Assembly (NCBI GenBank): GCA_963826505.1
Contig: CAWGXG010000008.1
Span: 868,001-932,000 of the forward strand
Length of the DNA stretch: 64,000 nucleotides
Direction of reading: 5' to 3'
Source of the DNA: CAWGXG01 sp963826505
GTDB taxonomy: Bacteria; Chloroflexota; Anaerolineae; Aggregatilineales; Aggregatilineaceae
Position numbers and translations under genes: made by a program. Shown here one piece after another: positions 27,034-35,100 of this stretch (position 1 is the stretch's first letter; each line of letters opens with the position of its first letter). The notes under the pieces were generated by a model. The model saw only the letters and a list, made by a program, of their open reading frames with translations. It made no database searches and was not told the DNA's origin.

Positions 27034-27879
27034 ATGAGAGAAGATATTGTGGGGTTGGGATCGGATTCTCTGCCCGGAGCTCACCCCTGGACGTACTGGT
27101 CGGTTAAGGCGGATGGCATCAGTGACTCTGTAGAGCAGGTTAACGGTGGGTTGCCTGAAGAAACGCTGGTGAGCCTGTTTTTGAACGGCCAAGAACTGGC
27201 CACGCTGATGTGCAGCCCGATCGATCTGGAAGCACTGGCTATCGGATTCCTGTTTAACGAGGGCGTGGTGCAGTCAAGCGGAGAGATCGGTTTGGTGCGT
27301 CCAAATCGCGCGGGAACGACTGTCGACGTGTTTTTACGAACCCCGGTTTATAACGCGCCGCGCCGATTAGTGTTGACGGCTGGATGCGGGGGTGGGATCA
27401 GCTTCAACGACCTGTCTAAGACATATGAACCACTCAATACGGAGTATGTAACTCAGCCGCGGGTAATTCTTGCACTCATGCACGCGTTGAATAGCTCCGC
27501 CACGCTGTACCAGAAGGTGCGCGGTATTCACACGTCGGTCTTAGGCAACGGTGAGCGCATGCTGCTCATTGCCGAGGATATCGGTCGACACAATACCATT
27601 GACAAATTATGCGGAAAGGCGATTCTGACGGGCCTTCCCACTCAGGATTGTATAATTGTGACAAGCGGTCGCATCAGTTCCGAGATGTTGGGCAAAGCGC
27701 GGCAAATGGGCGTACCCGTGGTGGCCAGTCGCACGGCACCGACTAGTATTTCCGTTGAGCTGGCGCAGACGTGGAATATTTGTGTGATCGGATACGTCCG
27801 GCAAGGCGGAATGCGAGTTTATACGCATCCGGAGCGTCTTGGGCTGGCGGTATGGCCCGAAGCTGTAAGTGATGATTAA
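27034..27879 (+). CDS. fdhD: FdhD sulfurtransferase for formate dehydrogenase activation
   Basis: 281-residue protein that moves sulfur from a cysteine desulfurase to the molybdenum cofactor before its insertion into FdhA. Conserved parts are LVSLFLNGQELATLMCSP, LEALAIGFLFNEGVV, and the C-terminal RHNTIDKLCGKA then SGRISSEMLGKARQMGVPVVASR. The sulfur-carrying loop reads LTAGCGGGISF, so only one of the two Cys of the E. coli CxxC pair is present, a variant seen in many FdhDs. ATG 27034 has TTGGAGA a few bases upstream. Confidence 0.93.
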   Translation: MREDIVGLGSDSLPGAHPWTYWSVKADGISDSVEQVNGGLPEETLVSLFLNGQELATLMCSPIDLEALAIGFLFNEGVVQSSGEIGLVRPNRAGTTVDVFLRTPVYNAPRRLVLTAGCGGGISFNDLSKTYEPLNTEYVTQPRVILALMHALNSSATLYQKVRGIHTSVLGNGERMLLIAEDIGRHNTIDKLCGKAILTGLPTQDCIIVTSGRISSEMLGKARQMGVPVVASRTAPTSISVELAQTWNICVIGYVRQGGMRVYTHPERLGLAVWPEAVSDD

Positions 27880-27930
27880 TAACTTTCTTTTGAGATCGCT
27901 ACAGCGGGCACGCGTTGATTGATAAGTTGA

Positions 27931-27960
27931 TTGACAACCGCACTCAACGTGTGCAATAAT
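27931..27960 (+). promoter_or_regulatory. Sigma-70-type promoter of the small transcription unit
   Basis: A perfect TTGACA (27931-27936), an 18-base spacer and AATAAT (27955-27960) make the best -35 box in the window. The predicted start near 27967 would give an RNA of roughly 185 bases ending at the terminator at 28116-28153. Confidence 0.65.
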
Positions 27961-28035
27961 CTAACCATCCTGCTCATTCAATTGAGTGGGTTTCCTCTCT
28001 CATTTGCCATCTCAAGGAGAAGGAGGTGGTGTCTA

Positions 28036-28092
28036 ATGCATGATAGTAGTTCGTTGCACGGCGCTGAGATACCCCTCCTTCAAGTGAAGTAG
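28036..28092 (+). CDS. 18-residue leader-type peptide
   Basis: ATG at 28036, stop TAG at 28090-28092, peptide MHDSSSLHGAEIPLLQVK. The perfect ribosome site AAGGAGG (28020-28026) lies nine bases upstream, stronger than that of most full genes here. The 3' half of the ORF forms the left arm of the following inverted repeat, so translating ribosomes would open that hairpin. No run of one regulatory amino acid is seen apart from three Ser. A leader peptide, a small bioactive peptide or a chance ORF inside an ncRNA are all possible. Confidence 0.45.
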   Translation: MHDSSSLHGAEIPLLQVK

Positions 28093-28108
28093 CCGGTATC
28101 TCAGCGCC
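28060..28108 (+). ncRNA. 14-base perfect inverted repeat with an anti-Shine-Dalgarno loop
   Basis: GGCGCTGAGATACC (28060-28073) pairs exactly with 28095-28108. The 21-base loop begins with CCTCCTT (28074-28080), which is the exact complement of the AAGGAGG ribosome site at 28020-28026. Loop-SD pairing (pseudoknot) and ribosome binding would exclude each other. This is the layout of a regulatory RNA. Confidence 0.6.
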
Positions 28109-28115
28109 AAGACCA

Positions 28116-28153
28116 GGGTCCTCGAAGGTTTCTTCGGGGACCCGTCTTTTTTT
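28116..28153 (+). terminator. Strong rho-independent terminator of the small transcription unit
   Basis: GGGTCCTCGAAG (28116-28127), a GTTT loop and CTTCGGGGACCC (28132-28143) form a 12-pair stem with one wobble, followed by seven T (28147-28153). Confidence 0.88.
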
Positions 28154-28253
28154 GCCCCATCACCGCTGCGAACTCAGCTGATTTAACCCAAACACGGGAA
28201 GATTCCAGAGTTTCTTGCCCCGGCGCGTCGGGGGATAACAGCCGAAAAATGTT

Positions 28254-28283
28254 TTGGCCCTTCATGCGTGATCGGGGTAAAAT
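28254..28283 (+). promoter_or_regulatory. Candidate hppA promoter
   Basis: TTGGCC (28254-28259), 18-base spacer and TAAAAT (28278-28283). It lies 123 bases before the hppA ATG, leaving a leader of about 115 bases. Confidence 0.4.
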
Positions 28284-28405
28284 GCTTCCTTGTTTGTTTG
28301 GCGGGAGTTCTTAACGGTGCTGCCGCGTAGAACTGCGCCTCCATATGAGCCAACTGCGCACGTGTGATGTTCTGGGTATGCGCCCACTAGGAGGGGTACC
28401 GTAAT

Positions 28406-30841
28406 ATGTTTGAAATGCAGGCCAAGTCTTTTGAAGAAGTCATGATATTCATCGTATTGGGGATCGCGGGGGTTGCGCTCACCTATGCAATGTGGCTTCG
28501 AAATTACATTATGTCCGCAGACAAGGGCACCGCCGAGATGCAGCGCCATTGGGGACACATTCGTGATGGGGCCAATGCTTACCTGCGGACCCAGTTACGT
28601 ACGATTGCCATCATGATCGTGCTGCTAACCATCGCGATGTTCCTCAGCGTGTTTGTGGTCAAACCCACGCCCGAAGCCAACGAATACTTCAATGGGAATG
28701 AAGACCGGGCGCGCCTCATCATCGCGCTCGCACGCGCCCTGGCGTTTGTCATGGGGTCTTCGTTCTCAGCCATGGTGGGCTTTTTCGGCATGAATATGGC
28801 GGTCCAGGGCAACGTTCGCGTTGCCGCGGCTGCTGACAGAGGGGGGTACCAGGAGGCACTCAAGATCGCTTATCGTTCCGGTACTATCACCGGTATGCTG
28901 ACGGACGGGCTTGGGCTGTTCGGTGGCACGATGATCTTCATCATCTTCGGCAAAGCATCTCCTGATGTCTTGCTGGGCTTTGGTTTTGGGGGAACGCTGC
29001 TGGCGCTGTTCATGCGAGTCGGCGGTGGCATTTTTACGAAGGCTGCTGATGTGGGCGCCGACCTGGTGGGTAAGGTCGAAGCCGGGATGGAAGAAGACGA
29101 TCCCCGTAACGCAGCAGTCGTGGCTGACCTGGTAGGCGATAATGTTGGTGACTGCGCCGGTATGGCTGCGGATATCTTCGAATCCTACGAAGTAACCATC
29201 GTCTCCAGCCTGATCCTTGGATTGTCGCTGACGGCAATCAATGGTGAGCTCTATTGGATCGTTCTGCCGCTGTTGGTGCGTGGTATTGGCGTCGTGAGTT
29301 CCATCGTCGGGACGTACGCGGTTTCGCTCTGGCGCGTTAACGATGCTGAAGAAGCCATGTTCAAGAGCTATGAGATTTCGAGCGGCATTACCATTTTCTT
29401 CACGTTTTTACTGGCATGGTTGTATGCTGGTCAACTTTCTCTGGCTACGTTAGTCGCAGTAGGCGTGGCGTTGGCGGTTGTCTTCAATCCGCTGACATCT
29501 TATGCCACAAGCGCCAAAAGCAAGCGCGTACAGACGATCTCGGCCGCGACGCGTTTCGGTCCGGCATCCGTCATTCTGGAAGGCCTGTCCCTGGGTTATC
29601 TGTCGAGCGTGTGGGCTTTGTTTGTGATCGTGGCCAGCCTGGCTGCCTCGATTTTGGTCTACAGCTACGATTTCCCAAGTAACCTGAAGCTGCCCGCGGT
29701 TATCGTCGGGTTGGCTTTGGCTGCTTTTTCGATCATCCGCGGTCGGTCGCGCGGTCATCTGGTTGAGGGTTTCTTCTCGGCCATGTGGGTGATGGTCTTC
29801 GCGCTGTTCCTGATCAGCATGCAGCAGGTTCCGGAAGTCCACCGTTACAGCTACATTCTCTTTGGCGTAACGCTGATTGGTGTCGGCATGCTGTCCCATA
29901 CGGGCAACAACGTCAGTATGGATACCTTCGGTCCGATTTCGGACAATGCCAATGGTATTGGCGAATTGGCCGGTATGAGTGCCGAGGCGCGTCAGATCAT
30001 GGCCGATCTGGATGCGGCTGGGAACACTACCAAAGCGATCACCAAGGGTGTCGCGATTGGTTCAGCCGTTATCGCTGCGGTATCTCTTTTCGGCAGTTTC
30101 TTCTCGGATATTCAGCGCGTCGATCCTGAGTTCAAGGAAGTCGTCAATCTGGCTAACCCGACCGTGTTTGTCGGGCTGCTGATCGGTGGCTCGCTGCCAC
30201 TGCTGTTCAGCGGTTTGTTGATCAAAGCCGTCAACCGCGCTTCAGGTCTGATCATGGCTGAGGTGCGTCGCCAATTGCGCGATCCGGAAATTGCCAATGG
30301 TACCAAGACTCCGGATTACGCTCAGGCCGTGACGATCTCGACCCGCTCTGCGCAGATCGAGCTAGTGCCGCTGGGAGTGATCGCCGTGCTGGCCCCGATC
30401 GCTGTGGGCTTCCTGCTTAAGGTCGAAGCGCTGGGCGGCTTCCTGGCAGGCGTGATCATGTCAGGCCAGTTGTTGGCCGTATTCATGGCGAACGCGGGTG
30501 GTGCCTGGGACAATGCCAAGAAGTACGTCGAAGATGGGTACTTTGGCGGCAAGGGTAGCGAAAATCATAAGGCGAGCGTCGTCGGCGATACCGTTGGTGA
30601 TCCGCTGAAGGATACCGCTGGCCCGGCTTTGAACCCGATGATCAAGGTTATGAACCTGGTCGCGCTCATCCTTGCGCCGCTGGTAGTCGAGTACAACGGA
30701 TATGGACCTGGTGTGCTTGCTGCCGTGGCAATTGCGGTTGGGTTGATTCTGTGGGCAGTGCGCCGTAGCGATCGCGAAGACACGCTGATGTCCCAAGAAG
30801 TTGCAGAGCGCATTACGGCGGATATGGTGTCGACAGACTAG
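28406..30841 (+). CDS. hppA: Membrane-bound proton-pumping pyrophosphatase, K+-independent type
   Basis: 811-residue integral membrane enzyme with about 16 membrane segments that couples PPi hydrolysis to ion export. Pyrophosphate- and Mg-binding motifs are all present: GGGIFTKAADVGADLVGK, EDDPRNAAVVADLVGDNVGD, DNANGIGEL, and the C-terminal GDTVGDPLKDTAGPALNP. The diagnostic K+ position reads GNTTKAITKG with Lys543, and Lys at this site marks K+-independent H+-PPases (Ala marks K+-dependent ones). AGGAGGGG lies upstream of the ATG. It has its own terminator and is probably monocistronic. Confidence 0.96.
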   Translation: MFEMQAKSFEEVMIFIVLGIAGVALTYAMWLRNYIMSADKGTAEMQRHWGHIRDGANAYLRTQLRTIAIMIVLLTIAMFLSVFVVKPTPEANEYFNGNEDRARLIIALARALAFVMGSSFSAMVGFFGMNMAVQGNVRVAAAADRGGYQEALKIAYRSGTITGMLTDGLGLFGGTMIFIIFGKASPDVLLGFGFGGTLLALFMRVGGGIFTKAADVGADLVGKVEAGMEEDDPRNAAVVADLVGDNVGDCAGMAADIFESYEVTIVSSLILGLSLTAINGELYWIVLPLLVRGIGVVSSIVGTYAVSLWRVNDAEEAMFKSYEISSGITIFFTFLLAWLYAGQLSLATLVAVGVALAVVFNPLTSYATSAKSKRVQTISAATRFGPASVILEGLSLGYLSSVWALFVIVASLAASILVYSYDFPSNLKLPAVIVGLALAAFSIIRGRSRGHLVEGFFSAMWVMVFALFLISMQQVPEVHRYSYILFGVTLIGVGMLSHTGNNVSMDTFGPISDNANGIGELAGMSAEARQIMADLDAAGNTTKAITKGVAIGSAVIAAVSLFGSFFSDIQRVDPEFKEVVNLANPTVFVGLLIGGSLPLLFSGLLIKAVNRASGLIMAEVRRQLRDPEIANGTKTPDYAQAVTISTRSAQIELVPLGVIAVLAPIAVGFLLKVEALGGFLAGVIMSGQLLAVFMANAGGAWDNAKKYVEDGYFGGKGSENHKASVVGDTVGDPLKDTAGPALNPMIKVMNLVALILAPLVVEYNGYGPGVLAAVAIAVGLILWAVRRSDREDTLMSQEVAERITADMVSTD

Positions 30842-30914
30842 ATACGTGTTCGATCGCTGCTCACGCGTGACGCTATTGTGCAAAACGACGTGAGTACTGC
30901 TGCTTGAAAGGTTG

Positions 30915-30965
30915 ATCAGGCGACTCAAGGCTCTGCAGGGGCCAGTGAGTCGCCTGATTTGTTTG
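30915..30965 (+). terminator. Rho-independent terminator after hppA
   Basis: A 13-base perfect stem, ATCAGGCGACTCA (30915-30927) with its complement at 30946-30958, is followed by a T-rich stretch (TTTGTTTG). Confidence 0.85.
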
Positions 30966-31018
30966 ATTGCCTGTACAATTGCCTGGAATCAGTTGTATAG
31001 AGAAATGGGTGCAGCTCA

Positions 31019-32062
31019 ATGGTTACCGGACTCGTCACAGATTCTGGTTTTGACACACATACCATGCAGGGTCACCCGGAATTCGCCGGTCGGCTGCAAG
31101 CGGTCCGCCAAGAATTGGCAAGTGACGGTTTGGTGGATCTAGTAGTGCAGCTCGAAGCCGTCGCGGCTTCGGAGGAGGCTATACGCCGGATCCATACTCA
31201 ACGGTATTTGGAGCGATTGCAGCAAACGACTCGCCTGTCCGGAACAGTGATGATGGGGGTGGATACCTATGTGACGCCGCAATCGTATGCCGTGGCGCAA
31301 TTGGCGGCAGGAGGCGTGTGCCAAGCCGTTGGGGCGGTATTGGACGGCACGGTGGACAACGCGCTGGCACTCATCCGCCCGCCCGGCCATCACGCCACCC
31401 CTTCCGCGGGTATGGGGTTCTGCTTGATTAACAATGTCGCCGTCGCGGCGCGGTACGCCCAGTACGAACATGGGATTGAGCGTGTGCTCATTGTTGATTA
31501 TGATGTGCATCATGGGAATGGCACGCAAGAAGCGTTTTACGCCGATCCGAGCGTGCTCTACGTTTCGACTCACCAATTCCCCTTGTACCCGGGAACTGGC
31601 CTGCTGCATGAAACGGGTCAGGCGGAGGGGGAAGGGTATACGCTGAACATCCCACTGCCTTCCGGGGTTGGGGATGAAGGTTACACTCAGGTTTTCGAGG
31701 AGATTGTCCTGCCGGCCGCGCACCGTTTCGAGCCCGAGTTGGTGCTGGTATCGGCAGGCCTCGATGCCCATTGGGCCGATCCACTGGCTCAAATGCGGCT
31801 GACGCTCACCGGGTATGACGCATTGACGCGAAAGTTGGTCTTATTCGCTGATGAGGGGTGCTCTGGTCACATTGTGTTTGTAATGGAGGGAGGCTATGAT
31901 TTACAGGTGTTGGGTCATGGCTGGGCCAATATAACGCGCGCATTGTTGCACGACTCAGCAGTTGACGATCCAATAGGCGGAACGCACCGTGGCGAAACGT
32001 CCATTGATTCTCTAATTCATAGGATACAACAGATTCATAATTTAACTTCATACACAATTTAG
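31019..32062 (+). CDS. HDAC-family deacetylase (AcuC/class II-like)
   Basis: 347-residue zinc-dependent deacylase of the arginase-deacetylase superfamily. The catalytic core is complete: RPPGHHATPSAGMGFCLINN with the His-His charge-relay pair, VLIVDYDVHHGNGTQEAFY with zinc ligands Asp and His, SAGLDAHWADPLAQ with the third zinc ligand Asp, and FVMEGGYDL with the glycine-rich tail loop. Bacterial members act on acetyl-lysine, acetylpolyamines or acetoin-utilisation enzymes; the substrate here cannot be told. ATG 31019 lacks a clear ribosome site. It is alone between the hppA terminator and the promoter of the next gene. Confidence 0.92.
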   Translation: MVTGLVTDSGFDTHTMQGHPEFAGRLQAVRQELASDGLVDLVVQLEAVAASEEAIRRIHTQRYLERLQQTTRLSGTVMMGVDTYVTPQSYAVAQLAAGGVCQAVGAVLDGTVDNALALIRPPGHHATPSAGMGFCLINNVAVAARYAQYEHGIERVLIVDYDVHHGNGTQEAFYADPSVLYVSTHQFPLYPGTGLLHETGQAEGEGYTLNIPLPSGVGDEGYTQVFEEIVLPAAHRFEPELVLVSAGLDAHWADPLAQMRLTLTGYDALTRKLVLFADEGCSGHIVFVMEGGYDLQVLGHGWANITRALLHDSAVDDPIGGTHRGETSIDSLIHRIQQIHNLTSYTI

Positions 32063-32067
32063 TAATC

Positions 32068-32096
32068 TTGCACTTTTGGATCAGGCATAGCATAAT
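32068..32096 (+). promoter_or_regulatory. Promoter of the acidic TPR gene pair
   Basis: TTGCAC (32068-32073), exactly 17 bases, CATAAT (32091-32096). It lies about 50 bases before the start codon at 32147. Confidence 0.6.
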
Positions 32097-32146
32097 GGGA
32101 TTATCTGGCCAGGCTTGAGAGTGCGTTGGGCAGAAATGAGCTAATC

Positions 32147-35100
32147 ATGGCTAACACAATTTCTTTGCGCGCCTATCTGGGTGAGCTTGATGTCATGTTG
32201 GAGCGAGAATCTCCAACGCAAGTTATCGGCCACTGCCGCTACATTCTCCAGCATTTTCCGCAGAATGTGGCGACCTACCGCCTGCTTGCCAAGGCATTGC
32301 TTCAAAAGGCCCACAGTGAGGGCCAGCCGGAGCAATTTGAAGAAGCGGCTCAGATGTTTGGGCGGGTCCTGAGCGTGCTGCCCAATGACCATATCGCCCA
32401 TCTAGGTATGAGCGAGATCAACCAACAGAGTGATAACCTCGATGCGGCCATATGGCATATGGAACGCGCCTACGAGCAGCTCCCGGGCAATACGGTATTG
32501 CAGGACGCACTGCGCGAACTCTATGTTCAGCGCGATGGGGCTGAGCATGTTCCAGAGAAAATCCAGCTGACGCGCGGCGCGTTAGCCCGGCAGTTCATAT
32601 CCGGGCAGATGTACGATCAGGCGCTTATCGAACTGCGCACGGCGCTTGACCGCAACGCCGACCGCATTGACCTGCGTGTGTTGCTGGCAGAGACTCTGTG
32701 GGAAAGTCAGCATCAGATTGAGGCTGGCGAAGTTGCGATTCAGATCCTCAAGAAGTTGCCTAATTGCCTGTCCGCGAACCGCATTCTGGCGCGGTTGTGG
32801 CTCGACAATGAACGTCCCACGGATGCCCAAAGTTTTCTCGATAAGCTGGAGTCTCTGGATCCCTATGCTGCGGCCAGCTTGATCGCGCCAGATGCGGACA
32901 GCGTAGCTGATGTTGTGACGCTGCCGCGCCTGGATTATGCGTCTCGCGCGCAGGCCGCTATGTCGTCGGAAACGCCGGAGTGGGTGAGCGAGCTGGGGGA
33001 TATGGGTTCCGATTTGGATTTTGAAGATGCCTTCAACGTGCCTTCTCCCCAAGGTCCTGGAAATCCTGCTCCATCCTTTGATACAGATTTCTTCGCCGAA
33101 AACAATCGCCTTGGGCCCCCGAGGGAAGTTCCCGCAACTCCAGATTGGTCCTTAGGGGATATGGCAACCAACGCGGAACCCACTAATGTGCCTGCCTGGT
33201 TTGTCGGGGATGAGCCGGGCTGGGATGCCTCTGGTGGAAGTGAAAATGAGCTGCCATTCGGTGAAGAGATTCCTAATTGGCAAAGCGAACAGGCATCTGA
33301 CGAGGGAGTAAGTTCTGAGACATCAGCGATTGATGCTGGGTGGCTGTTTGAAGAGGAAGACGAGGCGACTGAGACATTCCCTCCTGCAGGGGGGCAGACT
33401 CCTCCACCGGATTGGCCGGGCGAGCTTGGGGCCGACTGGCTGGCGAGCGACACGCCGTCCGAGGGCATGGATTTGGATGCCGAAGCACCAACACTGCTTG
33501 AGCCGCCGCAATCCGATCGTGGCGAAATTCCGCCACAAGATGCCCAGGCGTCTGATTTTTCGCTCGACGATTTGTGGGAAGAAGATTCTCAACAAACGGA
33601 CCAGCCGACAGAATGGACTCCGAGCGGCTTCACGGGGCTGCTGCAAGGAATTGCAGCTTCAGGACAATCCGAGCAACGCCCGACTGAGCCTGATCCTATG
33701 CCACCGGAGTGGATCGGTTCTTTCGAAGATGAGGCAGACGTTGACGCGTTTGCGTCTGCCGGGGTTACCGGAATCTTGCCGGACCGCGATGCGGTCCCGG
33801 CAGATGATGCGACCGAGTTGTTTGATTGGGATATGCTAGATGCGTCTGAACAGCCCATGTCCGATGTCAACGCGACAGAGCCGTTGGCGGCGCCCTCTGC
33901 TGCAAGCGAAACCGACGACGATAGTATGTCTTTCTGGGAGGCCTTTGACGAGGCCTCGCCAGAAGACATGACGATGGCGGCAGCACCCGATGCGGACGAA
34001 GAGACAGGTGGAGCGGTTGATTTTGACGCATTTTCGGATGAACCTCCCGCCCTCGATTCGGGACCAACGGCCGCGCCCGGAACTATTCGTGCGCCTGAAT
34101 GGCTGCCGGATACCGGACCGTTGGGCGAAATGGATGAAGAACCGGGTCCGGAAGCCGATGCGTCCGCGCCGCCAGAAACAGAGGATTGGCTGGCCGAACT
34201 CGGTGTGGCTGGCTCGGCTAATGAGGAGCATGCGCAGATGACGTCTGAAACTCCTGAGGACCGTAAGCCAGAGGCTGCTCCACAAGATGATGATTGGCTG
34301 AGTAGCACGGCAGAACTTGGAGACACAGATCTGCTGGACACTTTGGGCGCATTTGATGAAGAAACAGTCACCGGGCGGCTAGATGATGACTCATCCTCAC
34401 CCGAAAGGGATTCGGGGTCTGCCCGCGTTGCTGGCGGCACGCCGACGGACCAATCCGATCGACTCGCCGAAGATGATATGTTCGCCATGTTTGGTAGCTC
34501 CGACAGCGAGGCCGGTTTCTCATTGGATGAATGGTCGCAGTTCGAGGCTGACGCTGAATCACGCAACGCCGGAGTCGCTCAAGGCCCGGACTCAGACTGG
34601 GGGGAGAGCATTGCGGACTCGGATGATGATTGGCTGGGATCGTTTGCCAAGCCCGAGTTACAAACTGCAGGGTCGCTTGAAGAGACCGATTCAACGCTAA
34701 TTCCGGACGATACGTTGCTCCTTAGGCCAGACCAGTTAACTGAAGAGAGCGACGACGAGTGGCTGGCCCAACCGGTTGACCAGGAACCAGAACCAAAGGT
34801 TGAAGTGGCGTCAGACGCGACGCGTTTGCTCAGCGACCTTGACGAAGCTCCGCTGGATGAGGGCTCGATTGAGAGCCTATTTGACGATATCGCGCCTGAA
34901 GATGTGGGTCAGGACGAATTGATGGCAGAGGATCAAGTGTCCGCCGAAAGTGACAGTCCTTCGTGGCTGGACGGTATTGCCCCGGTTGAAACGTCTCCAA
35001 CAGGCGAGCGTCCAGATGTGCTGTCTTCTCTGCTCAATGAACCGTACGATCCATTCGAAGGTGGGAGTGCAGATCAGATTCCGCAGTACTTGTCTGCGAA

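Larger units (their letters stand above)
27880..28405. other. 526-base gene-poor gap holding a small independent transcription unit
   Basis: Between fdhD and hppA. In order it holds a sigma-70-like promoter, a strong ribosome site with an 18-codon ORF, a 14-base inverted repeat, a terminator, and then the probable hppA promoter and leader. Each is listed separately. No larger gene fits. Confidence 0.7.

Noticed and set aside
28154..28253. Riboswitch between the small unit and hppA
   Set aside because: Only a short CCCC/GGGG hairpin is visible near 28218-28235; nothing resembles a known aptamer and it lies before the likely hppA promoter.
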